Of a stretch of 64,000 nt of DNA, positions 8,083-15,977 are shown in pieces. Both the position numbers and the translations under genes were made by a program. Source of the stretch: Lentilactobacillus farraginis DSM 18382 = JCM 14108 (lineage in GTDB: Bacteria; Bacillota; Bacilli; Lactobacillales; Lactobacillaceae); the NCBI RefSeq assembly GCF_000583655.1, contig NZ_BAKI01000009.1, forward strand, positions 1 to 64,000, written 5' to 3'. Every line of letters starts with the position of its first letter. The stretch's first letter is position 1. The notes under the pieces were generated by a model. It saw only the letters and a program-made list of their open reading frames with translations. It made no database searches and was not told the DNA's origin.

Positions 8083-8711
8083 ATGTTAAAAAATCGGTTG
8101 CTCTCTTAGCGGTTACTTTAACATTTGGAGCGTCAACAATTGTGCCCACAACTTTAGTTTCTGCGGATTCGATTACTAATAATTCAATTTCTCAGGAAAA
8201 TGATAGTGCGAAACCGGCGTCTGCAGAAGTAAATAATGGTGCACTGGATAATTCACAATTGTCCACCTTACAGAAACAAAAATTGTAACAGGAAATTGCC
8301 AAACGTATGACAACGACAACTAACAGTGATGGAGATACGGTGAGGTCCATCAGTGACTCTGATATGCTAGATGCTGTTAATCAAGTTGATCCTAGTCTTG
8401 CTAATCAACTTCAGGTTTCGATGGGCTCTGTTGCTAATGGTACAAAAGAAGTTTCAAAAATAGTTTGGCATGGAAACTTTGATATTTATTTAAGTGCCGG
8501 TGTGCTTAATTTTGCTAAGAAAGTTGGCATTAATCTTGCGTTAACTGGATTATTGGCTCCTTTAGCTGCCATTCCTGGAGCTGAAGCTACCGCTGCAGTT
8601 TTTGCTGTTAAGCAGTTACTGTCTGGATAGGTTGTTCATGAAAATCATTTTAGCGATGGACGAATTTTGCATTTTAAAGGATTTGATTACAAAAATTGGG
8701 AAAGACAATAA
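8083..8711 (+). pseudogene. Secreted hydrophobic toxin- or bacteriocin-like protein, broken
   Basis: Three lesions interrupt what was one gene. The ATG at 8083, behind AAGGAAAT, is followed by six A; seven would give MLKKSVALLAVTL, a normal signal peptide joined to the long frame. An in-frame TAA at 8286-8288 and an in-frame TAG at 8628-8630 follow. Reading through gives about 209 residues: signal peptide (cut near VSA), a Ser/Asn-rich region, then IVWHGNFDIYLS, a Gly/Ala-rich hydrophobic stretch (GLLAPLAAIPGAEATAAV) and the tail GRILHFKGFDYKNWERQ. A signal peptide, amphiphilic Gly/Ala core and aromatic tail resemble secreted bacteriocin-like proteins. The tail overlaps the next gene, a small membrane protein, as in toxin-immunity pairs. 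The family is inferred. Confidence 0.6.
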
Positions 8712-9085
8712 AGCAACATAAGTGGTTGTATGCCTTGGATATTTTGAGTATTTTAATTGCATATTTTTTTTCTATCTTTTTGGATAATTCGTTAGAAAAA
8801 AGGTTAGTAATTTTTATATTAGCTGGAGGATCTTTACTGATTTCGATACACTTTATGGCGTATTTATTTATCAGAGATCGAAAAAGGCAAGCAGATTCGA
8901 GACTTGGAAAGCAAATAGCATTGATTTGTGATGCCTTGTTTACGTTTATTTTATTTTCATTTCAATCTGTAAAGCTTCCTGGATATCTGGAGACTTTCTG
9001 GACGGTTAGTTATCTTATTTGCATAGGCAGCTTTTTTATAGCTATTTATTTACTTTTTCGTTTATTGGATAATCTACTGGTTTGA
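8696..9085 (+). CDS. Small four-helix membrane protein, possible immunity protein
   Basis: A 129-residue integral membrane protein with four predicted helices (about 12-28, 36-57, 77-95, 105-125) and basic cytoplasmic turns. The start is probably TTG 8696, weakly placed behind AAAGG; it overlaps the restored tail of the upstream toxin-like gene by 16 bases, which suggests translational coupling. Small multi-helix proteins directly downstream of secreted peptide toxins are often self-immunity proteins, so that role is proposed. Unlike its partner it is intact. No named family is recognised. Confidence 0.65.
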   Translation: MGKTIKQHKWLYALDILSILIAYFFSIFLDNSLEKRLVIFILAGGSLLISIHFMAYLFIRDRKRQADSRLGKQIALICDALFTFILFSFQSVKLPGYLETFWTVSYLICIGSFFIAIYLLFRLLDNLLV

Positions 9086-9260
9086 GCATTATTTTTTTTA
9101 AAAATAGTGTTTTAAAGATGAAAATTTAATCTCGATAAAGGTCCCCCTTTTAAACATTTGATGTTAAATACAATCATAAAAAATATTTTTGGTATGGAAT
9201 GGGCTTATACTATTCTAACCTTTCGTTACGTTTGTTGGTAAAATCAGAAATATTCAAAAT

Positions 9261-9312
9261 AATTGAGGAGCTTCCAAAAAGTTTTTTACTTTTGGGGGCT
9301 CCTCAATTTCTT
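9261..9312 (+). terminator. Intrinsic terminator
   Basis: AATTGAGGAGC...GCTCCTCAATT forms a long stem, extended by TTCCAAAAAG/CTTTTGGGGG pairing, followed by TTTCTTTTTT. It ends the 8-9 kb unit; the preceding 9086-9260 holds no gene. Confidence 0.8.
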
Positions 9313-9338
9313 TTTTGATGTTGCAAGAAGAAACAGCA

Positions 9339-9638
9339 TCACTTTTGCATTTTACTAATCCGCTGGTTTAAACGAATGGTGATGGCAAGTGTTATGATAA
9401 GAAATAATCCCGTAAGGATATAAATATAAACATCGGGCATAGGGATGACAATTAAAATGACAAAAACGGCAGTGATATACGCAATTAAACCGACATATTT
9501 TCCTGCTAATAGAGATTCTTTGGTATAAGGTTTTCTTGCCGTATTGTTTCCTGCTATTAAGAACAGTAAATGACCTTGCCTAAATATGAAACCTAATACA
9601 AACGGCAAAATTGCCCACAGCATATTCCACGAAAGCAT
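9339..9638 (-). CDS. Small membrane protein, DUF3784-like
   Basis: A 99-residue protein with three hydrophobic helices (about 4-20, 47-66, 70-89). The sequence between helices 1 and 2, GHLLFLIAGNNTARK, resembles the conserved hallmark of DUF3784 proteins, a widespread Firmicutes family without a known role. Start ATG 9638 follows AAGGAGAG at good spacing. It is a single-gene unit facing the plus-strand terminator at 9261-9312. Confidence 0.7.
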   Translation of the reverse strand: MLSWNMLWAILPFVLGFIFRQGHLLFLIAGNNTARKPYTKESLLAGKYVGLIAYITAVFVILIVIPMPDVYIYILTGLFLIITLAITIRLNQRISKMQK

Positions 9639-9856
9639 AATTTTCTCTCCTTGTCTTTAATGCTTGCCGGTCAACACTCTATAACTAAATTATATACGAA
9701 TAATTAATTAGTTACAATTAACTTAATAACCCGTTTTATTGGATTACAGACATATCTGTAAGCAAAACGATGGTGGGCATTGAAAGTTGAGTCAGCCTGA
9801 TTTTCATTAATAATTGAGATGGACTCTTACCATTCGACATGGATCAAATAGTAATA

Positions 9857-10411
9857 TTAGTGAGCGTACGTGGTAAGGAGCCATTCATCTCGCAAGATAC
9901 CGTATTTTACCGAATCATAATAGTGTCCTTGCCAATATCGGACTTGACGAATGCGGCCTTCCAATTTCATACCGATGTGTTCGCCCAATGCCATCATACG
10001 TTTATTTCCCGACCATGTCGTGAAACCGATGTGTGGTAAATCGGTTACATCGTTGAATAAATGGCTTAACCAAAGTTTGAGAGCAGTCGTCCCAATATGG
10101 TTGCCCCAAAGTGCCGAAGTGTAGATAGTAATGCCCACTTCCAACCAACGTTTAATCTGACCATCATCAAAATAAGCAGAAAGCGCGCCAACAATTTGAT
10201 GATTAAATATAATTACCCAGCGGTAAGGATTATTAAGCCACTCGTTGGGGCCCACAGTTGTTAGAAAGGCTTTTCTTGAAGGCAATTGATCGTGAAAATA
10301 AGGACCATTCCATTTTGTCCATTCTGCGTTTGGATTGCTAAAAGCCAGCTGCCAGAATTCAGCTAATTCGGTTCGCTTAAGGGGCCGAATCTCAATTTTA
10401 TTTTGGGGCAT
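9857..10411 (-). CDS. GNAT family N-acetyltransferase (RimJ/RimL-like)
   Basis: A 184-residue GCN5-type acetyltransferase, which transfers acetyl from acetyl-CoA to an amine. Order: N-terminal IEIRPLKRTELAEF strand-helix, GALSAYFDD, EVGITIYTSALWGNHIGTTAL (the motif A region for acetyl-CoA pyrophosphate binding), then NKRMMALGEHIGMKLEGRIRQVRY typical of the RimJ/RimL branch. I choose ATG 10411, 9 bases after AGGAAGG, over the GTG at 10420 that touches the ribosome site. Substrate unknown. Confidence 0.85.
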   Translation of the reverse strand: MPQNKIEIRPLKRTELAEFWQLAFSNPNAEWTKWNGPYFHDQLPSRKAFLTTVGPNEWLNNPYRWVIIFNHQIVGALSAYFDDGQIKRWLEVGITIYTSALWGNHIGTTALKLWLSHLFNDVTDLPHIGFTTWSGNKRMMALGEHIGMKLEGRIRQVRYWQGHYYDSVKYGILRDEWLLTTYAH

Positions 10412-10597
10412 GGTGGTCACCTTCCTGATTGAAGAATTAAGATTGTGCTTTTAAAACATAGTAAACCAAATTTACGAACGAAACGCAATTCCAAATAAGG
10501 GATCCCCCGTAAATTTTTTGATTTTACTTGCGTCTATGGGCAAGCTGGCCAATCTGCAGTAAACTTCTAGTAATAGATATAGAGGGAGTTGATTTAT

Positions 10598-11443
10598 TTG
10601 GCACAAAAAGTCTGGTTTATTACCGGGACTTCAAGCGGTTTTGGTAAAAGTTTGGTTGAAGAGTTGATTGATCAAAATGAGCTGGTAGTTGCGACTGCCC
10701 GGGATACCCAAAAGATTGCTCAATGGGAAAATGATCCCAATGTTTTGGTTGCCCAGCTGGATGTAACTAAGGAAGCCTCTATTCAAAAGGCAGTGGCTGA
10801 AACTGTATCAAAATGGGGGCGCATTGATAATCTGGTAAATAATGCCGGCTGGGGATATTTTGGTTCTGTTGAGGAATCTAAAGAAGCCGACGTGCGACAA
10901 ATGATGGAAACCAATTTCTGGGGAACTGCTGCCGTTACAAACGCGGTTTTACCATTAATGCGGAGTCGCCGCAGTGGTTATATTTTTAATATTACTTCAA
11001 TGGCTGGAATAACCGGTGTTCCGGGTTTTGGCTATTACTGTGCTACCAAGCACGCGGTTGAAGGGCTGATGAAAACATTAAGTCAGGAAGTAGCACCCCT
11101 GGGAATTAAGGTAACCAATGTTGAACCGGGGCCCTTTAGAACTGACTGGGCCGGCCGTTCTCACAAAGCAGCTGCCCGCAATATCAAGGACTATGATCAA
11201 ACGGCTCACGCAAACGATGCGCAGATTGAGGCAAAGTCCGGGAAACAAATCGGTTCACCTGAACTGTTGGCAAAAGGAATTGTTAAATTAAGCCGAACGG
11301 AAAATCCACCACTTCATTTCTTGGCCGGCGAAAAGTCGGTAACACGGGCATTGACTGAAATTGCCAATCAAAAGCATGATTTTGAAACATGGCAGCAGCT
11401 GTCCGCCAGTTTGGATTATGGACACGAAAGTGATTGGCAGTAA
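10598..11443 (+). CDS. SDR family NAD(P)-dependent oxidoreductase
   Basis: A 281-residue short-chain dehydrogenase/reductase. The Rossmann motif TGTSSGFG is at about residues 9-16, NNAG at about 82-85, and the catalytic Tyr and Lys are in YCATK near residues 146-150; Ser of NITSM completes the triad. Start TTG 10598 has AGGGAG 9 bases upstream; TTG 10589 would sit on the ribosome site. The C-terminal part (PGPFRTDWAG) resembles the 'classical' SDRs often annotated as oxidoreductases of unknown substrate. It is followed by its own terminator. Confidence 0.9.
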   Translation: MAQKVWFITGTSSGFGKSLVEELIDQNELVVATARDTQKIAQWENDPNVLVAQLDVTKEASIQKAVAETVSKWGRIDNLVNNAGWGYFGSVEESKEADVRQMMETNFWGTAAVTNAVLPLMRSRRSGYIFNITSMAGITGVPGFGYYCATKHAVEGLMKTLSQEVAPLGIKVTNVEPGPFRTDWAGRSHKAAARNIKDYDQTAHANDAQIEAKSGKQIGSPELLAKGIVKLSRTENPPLHFLAGEKSVTRALTEIANQKHDFETWQQLSASLDYGHESDWQ

Positions 11444-11462
11444 GTGAGATATATTTTTGATG

Positions 11463-11507
11463 TACGTGATGGGTGTATTCAGGAAGTAACCCTGTCACGT
11501 ATTTTTT
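11463..11507 (+). terminator. Intrinsic terminator after the SDR gene
   Basis: TACGTGA...TCACGTA stem with inner GGGT/ACCC pairing, followed by six T. Confidence 0.75.
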
Positions 11508-11538
11508 ATGAAGAAAACATTCAAGGGTGTGAGAAGTT

Positions 11539-12330
11539 ATGAGAAAGAGAAATTGGTTCAATATTGTGATTATATTTGGAATAGCTTCGTTAATAGTGAT
11601 TGGTTTACCATTGCTGGTATTGCCATTTAAGCACATGCTTCAATCAGCGAATGGGGTTTGGCTAATCTGTGTACAGGAAATTTTGACCGTTGGAATTGCC
11701 TTCTTAGTTAATAAATACTATGTTAGACAACCCGTTTTTTACCGATTTTCCGCTTCAATAAGAAGTCTTATTTTTGTTGCCAGTCCCGTTTTAATTGTGC
11801 TCTTCATCGATATTTTATCAATGGAGCTTATTTCCAACCTGTCTTCCAAACTTTGGGGAGAGTTGATAATGACACTGATTAGTACAACGTTAATTGGTAT
11901 TTCCGAAGAATATCTTTTCAGAGGTCTTATATTTCCCCAAGTACTGAAGGCAATTGGTACTTGGACGCATAAGGATCTTTACGCGGCGATCAGCGTCTCC
12001 AGTTTGCTGTTTGCCTGTATCCATGTTTTAAATTTGTCCAACCAGGATTTAACAGCAACCGTTATTCAAATGATCAATGCCTTCTCACTTGGTTGTTTGT
12101 TCTGTGCCCTTTACATTCGATCAGGGTCACTTTTATTGCCAATTATTTTCCACAGTCTTTGGGATTTCAACGTGATTGAATTAGATGGCATATTTTTAGC
12201 CCCGAGTTCGATTTTTGGGACAATCATCTTTAATGTCGTTGTATTGGCAATCACGGCGTATGATTTGCGGAATTGGCAGTTGAGTAAACAGGATAATTGG
12301 ATTGAAAAACTAGCGGCTGTTAAGGGTTGA
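11539..12330 (+). CDS. CPBP family intramembrane metalloprotease (Abi)
   Basis: A 263-residue polytopic membrane protein with the CPBP (CAAX protease and bacteriocin-processing) motifs: EEYLFRG (motif 1, paired Glu and Arg), CIHVLN (motif 2 His) and HSLWDF (motif 3 His). About seven to eight helices are predicted. Family members cleave prenylated proteins or small peptides in the membrane; in lactobacilli several sit beside bacteriocin genes as immunity proteins. No bacteriocin gene is adjacent here, so the substrate is open. The start ATG 11539 has only a modest ribosome site (AGGGTGTGAG). It converges with the next gene, with 4 bases between stops. Confidence 0.88.
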   Translation: MRKRNWFNIVIIFGIASLIVIGLPLLVLPFKHMLQSANGVWLICVQEILTVGIAFLVNKYYVRQPVFYRFSASIRSLIFVASPVLIVLFIDILSMELISNLSSKLWGELIMTLISTTLIGISEEYLFRGLIFPQVLKAIGTWTHKDLYAAISVSSLLFACIHVLNLSNQDLTATVIQMINAFSLGCLFCALYIRSGSLLLPIIFHSLWDFNVIELDGIFLAPSSIFGTIIFNVVVLAITAYDLRNWQLSKQDNWIEKLAAVKG

Positions 12331-12334
12331 AGAG

Positions 12335-12964
12335 TTAGTTGTTTTTGATGTGATAGGGTTTAATATCTTTAGCGAATTGTTTTAGCAGTGCGTTTCGGTA
12401 CTGTTTGGGACCTGATGAGTGTTTAACATGTTGCCAGAGGATTGCCGCTACTTTTAACTTCTTTGAGAATTCCTTACTTTTTGGACTTTGACAAAAATCA
12501 TGAACAAAATGGTTCCACTGGTAAGTTTGTTCTTCAGGCGTTTTTGAAGCTAGTTGATCCGGTGTTGGGTTGGTTATTAATCGAACGAGATCACCGATTG
12601 TCACAGTTAAATCGTGCTTGGCTTCAGCTCGGCGTTTAGTAATAGCCATATTTTTAGTAAACGAAAATTTTCCCACGTTGAAGTAGGTTTTAAAAAATAT
12701 TCTGGCCTCATTGTTAAAAGAGAAGCCTGAGTCAACCAACGGTGTGTTCAAGTGAATATCTGCCGCTTTAAGTGCTTTTCTTTTGGCTGATTTACGTACC
12801 GGTTTAATTTGATTAACGGGAATACCGGATAAAAAGCAATCCAGATAATGATTCAACTCAGCTTTGGTTCCTTGGGTTGGTAGCCCGTGTTCTCGACAGA
12901 GTTCAATGAGTTCGGCTTTGTAAAAGTAGGCTTCTTTAAACGTCTTTTTGGTGAGTTGGGTCAT
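12335..12964 (-). CDS. SAP-domain protein (DUF6434-like)
   Basis: A 209-residue basic protein. Residues about 8-45 (FKEAYFYKAELIELCREHGLPTQGTKAEL) form a SAP helix-extension-helix, a nucleic-acid-binding fold. After a Lys-rich linker (RKSAKRKALKAADIHLNTPLVDSGF) comes a globular part with FNNEARIFFKTYFNVGKFSF and LKVAAILWQHVKHS, which resembles the DUF6434 region of lactic acid bacteria. A DNA- or RNA-binding role is likely; the process is unknown. Start ATG 12964. Confidence 0.75.
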   Translation of the reverse strand: MTQLTKKTFKEAYFYKAELIELCREHGLPTQGTKAELNHYLDCFLSGIPVNQIKPVRKSAKRKALKAADIHLNTPLVDSGFSFNNEARIFFKTYFNVGKFSFTKNMAITKRRAEAKHDLTVTIGDLVRLITNPTPDQLASKTPEEQTYQWNHFVHDFCQSPKSKEFSKKLKVAAILWQHVKHSSGPKQYRNALLKQFAKDIKPYHIKNN

Positions 12965-13091
12965 ACGATCATCTTTTCCTTGAATATTTGGTTACATTAA
13001 TTATACGCTTTTGTCTAAAAGGGACATGCGGTTATTTTCTTATGAAATTTGTTAGGAAAAGACGTCTTGCCCCATTATTTTGATAATCAAT

Positions 13092-13155
13092 AACCCCCAA
13101 AGAGGTGGTGAGGTTAGGGTATACCTCAACTTCATCACCTCTTTGGGGGTTTTGA
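13092..13155. terminator. Long-stem hairpin, probably a bidirectional terminator
   Basis: AACCCCCAAAGAGGTG (13092-13107) is inverted exactly at 13136-13151, followed by T residues on the plus strand. It lies 3' of the minus-strand gene at 13168-13566. Confidence 0.7.
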
Positions 13156-13167
13156 AATTAATTATAA

Positions 13168-13566
13168 CTAATTGGCCCGTGTTAAACTCACAGTTAAGAC
13201 ATTATCTTTAGTAGTATTGTAACTTGCCAAAATTCCATTAACGACATCGGCTGCCGGTCCATGGGTGGCAGTTGACCGATGATACGTGTTAATCCAAGTT
13301 CCAAGTGCGTCAAGTCCAAATTCGAAGCCCTCAAAGACCTGCATGTAGGTTGAAGATTGAGGAGCCGGTGTTACAATCGTGATTTTTTGAACGCGTTGGT
13401 TTTGAATGATCATCGTTAGGTTGATTTCATTGGTATCAAAGAAATTGATCTCACCGTCATTAGTACTGGTTGGAAGCTTATAATCACCGAGCCGCATATT
13501 CTCATTATAGACCCGGGAAACATAAGCGTAGGTGCCAAGATCGTTTGTACCTAATTCTTGAGTCAT
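13168..13566 (-). CDS. Hypothetical protein, 132 residues
   Basis: A soluble protein of unknown function, start ATG 13566 behind AAAAGGGGACG. Notable segments are YAYVSRVYNENMRLGDYKLP, NEINLTMIIQNQRVQKITIV and LDALGTWINTYHRSTATHG. It has no signal peptide, membrane helix or known catalytic motif. It stands alone between a terminator and the reductase fragment at 13631-14472, transcribed in the same direction as the latter. I do not recognise the family. Confidence 0.7.
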   Translation of the reverse strand: MTQELGTNDLGTYAYVSRVYNENMRLGDYKLPTSTNDGEINFFDTNEINLTMIIQNQRVQKITIVTPAPQSSTYMQVFEGFEFGLDALGTWINTYHRSTATHGPAADVVNGILASYNTTKDNVLTVSLTRAN

Positions 13567-13630
13567 TTCATCGTCCCCTTTTTGCCAATATTATATCGGC
13601 TTTTGGCGTTATCAGGGGACAAATTGCCTG

Positions 13631-14472
13631 CTATTCGAATTCTTCGTAGACGTTTGGATCCTGACCGTCAATTCGACCGTCTTGTTTGTTGAGACCGTTA
13701 ATTTCATGAATTTCATCGGTTGTTAATTCAAAATCAAAAACGTCTAGATTAGCTCGTTGATGGTTTAAGTTGGTTGACTTTGGAATTGGAACAATGCCAC
13801 GTTGAATATGCCATCGTAAAATAATCTGACCGACATTTTTATGATATTTTTCGGCCAATTTCTGAATGATTGGCTCTTTAAGCGCAGCGCTGCCCCGACC
13901 CAGGGGACTCCATGCCTCGGTTACAATGCCGCGTTTGCGGTCCTCTTCAAGCATGCGTTCCTGAACCCAGTAGGGTGAACTTCGATTTGATTGACCGCTG
14001 GGGTAACCCCGGTTTCTTTAATAACGCGATCCAAATGCTCGGGTTCAAAATTGGAAACACCGATTGAGCGGATTAAGCCGCGCTTTTTAGCATCAATCAT
14101 GGCTTGAAAGGCTTCGACGTAATGATCACGTTTCGGCAATGGCCAATGAATGACGTAAAGGTCAAGGTAGTCGACACCTAAACGGTAAATCGACTCTTGG
14201 ATAGCTTTAGTTGCTTCATCATATTGATGATATTTGCCGGGAAGTTTGGAAGTCACGATAAATTGCGAACGGGGGATTCCCGATTTTCGAATGGCTTCGC
14301 CGACAACGCCTTCGTTATCGTAGTTAGTAGCGGTATCCAAAGCCCGGTAACCGTCTTTAATAGCTGCCAGGATTTGTTGGACGCCTTCACCACCCCGGAT
14401 TTGATAAGTTCCTAATCCAAGGGCGGGTAATTTGTAGCCATCGTTTAACGTTACGTCTGGAATCTTAATCAT
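13631..14472 (-). pseudogene. Aldo/keto reductase, frameshifted
   Basis: An NADPH-dependent aldo/keto reductase of the 2,5-diketo-gluconate reductase type. The first part has GLGTYQIRGGEG, DTATNYDNE (catalytic Asp and Tyr), TSKLPGKYHQY (Lys) and VIHWPLP (His); the second has SPLGRG and the NADP-binding IPKSTNLNHQRANLDVFDF. They are in different frames. One base is missing near 13973-13975, where HPYWVQERMLEEDRKRG would be read; adding it restores 280 residues, the normal size. Start ATG 14472 has AGGAGG. It follows the small gene at 14487-14795 by 14 bases, probably one operon. The break may be a sequencing indel. Confidence 0.85.
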
Positions 14473-14486
14473 AAAGTAAATGCCTC

Positions 14487-14795
14487 CTAATTGTTTTGGT
14501 GCGGATCATTTGATTTATCCGGTTTGTCTTTTACTTGATTATTCTTAGGTGGGGTAGCTGTTTTTCTGACGGTCAGGTACCAGCCAACCTGCATCGATTG
14601 ATTGGGATTAATATACTCGGCGCTTAAATGGTAATATTTGGCATATGGGCTTTGATCTTCAATCAGGTGTTTAACGGTTAATGCGTCTGATCGACTGTCA
14701 AAACGCAGTTCGCTGTTGGTGCTGTAATCACTGTGCTTGCTGGGATCGCTATATGCTTTGTTAAAAAAGTCCAGGAACTGTTCGGATTTATTCAC
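14487..14795 (-). CDS. Hypothetical protein, 102 residues
   Basis: A small soluble protein with an acidic/aromatic body (EQFLDFFNKAYSDPSKHSDY, YAKYYHLSAEYINPNQSMQV) and a Lys/Asn/Pro-rich tail (NNQVKDKPDKSNDPHQNN) that is probably disordered. Start GTG 14795, about 12 bases after AGGAGGGA. It is the first gene of a two-gene unit with the aldo/keto reductase. No family is recognised. Confidence 0.65.
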   Translation of the reverse strand: MNKSEQFLDFFNKAYSDPSKHSDYSTNSELRFDSRSDALTVKHLIEDQSPYAKYYHLSAEYINPNQSMQVGWYLTVRKTATPPKNNQVKDKPDKSNDPHQNN

Positions 14796-15008
14796 GATTG
14801 ATCACGTCCCTCCTCTATACCTACCATTGTACTCAACAATTCAATTGAATGCGATGGATAGGCCGGGATTCTTTAATTTGCATTCTTTTTTGGGTGAAAT
14901 TCCTTTTAAAAAGTCTTTTCCTTGACTAAAATTAAATTGTTATCGCTTTTAATTAAGTTTAAAATTTAAGTATGCTCATTAACTTACTTTTATGATAGGG
15001 GGCGGGTG

Positions 15009-15977
15009 ATGATGGAACGACATAGAAAGGGCCTGTTGCTGGTTAATTTGGGGTCACCGGCTTCGCCATTAAACAAAGATGTCAAAGCGTATCTACAGGA
15101 GTTTCTGAGTGACCAGCACGTCGTTGAACTGCCAAAATGGTTCTGGCAGCCACTACTTCGGGGAATTATTTTACCAGCCCGGACTTGGCGGTCAGCTACC
15201 TTTTATCAGCATATGTGGCGGCCGGATGGATCACCGCTGGTTATTTACACAAAGCTGATGTGTGAAAAGGTTCAAAAACGATTGGCGAATTGGGATGTCC
15301 GCTACGCAATGACTTATGGTCAACCGGATATAAGCGAACAATTACACAGGATGAAAGCTGCGGGCGATCAGTCAATTATTGTTTTACCGTTATTTCCTCA
15401 ATATACCAAGAGTACCCATGGGGGGATTATTCAACAGGTTCAAGACTCGGGTGTTAAGACAACGGTGATTCACCATTTTTACCAATATCCACAATATCAG
15501 AAAATGTTGGCCCAACAGGTGGATCGTTGTTACCGACAAAAAGATTATGACGCGGTGATTTTCAGTTATCACGGCATTCCAACTGCCATGGTCAAACACG
15601 GGGACCCTTATTTAAAAGAGTGCCATGAAACTACTGCCGGCGTCATTAAGTATTTGCAGTTGCCGCATGAAAAGGTAAAAATGGCTTTTCAATCCAAGTT
15701 CGGTCCAATGCCCTGGCTGAAACCGTATCTGAAAAATACATTGATGCAATTGGCGGCAATGGGAAAACGAAACGTTTTGATTGTGACGCCTTCGTTTGTC
15801 GAAGATTGTTTGGAAACGATCGAAGAAAATGACGTTCAAAACTATCAAACATTTCGAGCTAGCGGTGGCCGAATTTTTGATTCCGTACCGCCAATGAACG
15901 CGAGTGACCGATTTTGTGATTTTCTGGCGACTATCAGTGTTGACCAGTTAAAAGAAGGGAAGCGGTTTGATGAATGA
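15009..15977 (+). CDS. hemH: Ferrochelatase (coproporphyrin or protoporphyrin type)
   Basis: Inserts Fe2+ into a porphyrin to make (copro)haem, in the cytosol. The 322-residue protein has LLLVNLGSP at the N-terminus, LPLFPQYTKST, the catalytic His in SYHGIP (His188) and the catalytic Glu in VEDCLETIEE (Glu269). Their spacing of 81 residues matches that of the Bacillus enzyme (183/264). Start is ATG 15009 or 15012, both just after AGGGGG. No other haem biosynthesis gene is in the window, so the cell may use imported porphyrin. Its end overlaps mntH by 8 bases, so the two are translated from one message. Confidence 0.92.
   Translation: MMERHRKGLLLVNLGSPASPLNKDVKAYLQEFLSDQHVVELPKWFWQPLLRGIILPARTWRSATFYQHMWRPDGSPLVIYTKLMCEKVQKRLANWDVRYAMTYGQPDISEQLHRMKAAGDQSIIVLPLFPQYTKSTHGGIIQQVQDSGVKTTVIHHFYQYPQYQKMLAQQVDRCYRQKDYDAVIFSYHGIPTAMVKHGDPYLKECHETTAGVIKYLQLPHEKVKMAFQSKFGPMPWLKPYLKNTLMQLAAMGKRNVLIVTPSFVEDCLETIEENDVQNYQTFRASGGRIFDSVPPMNASDRFCDFLATISVDQLKEGKRFDE

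Noticed and set aside
8046-8288. An 80-residue gene starting at ATG 8046
   Set aside because: The ribosome site and signal peptide fit the ATG at 8083 with a one-base correction, and the frame continues beyond the TAA.
9839-10039. Plus-strand ORF inside the acetyltransferase gene
   Set aside because: No ribosome site and no domain; it is the shadow of the minus-strand gene.
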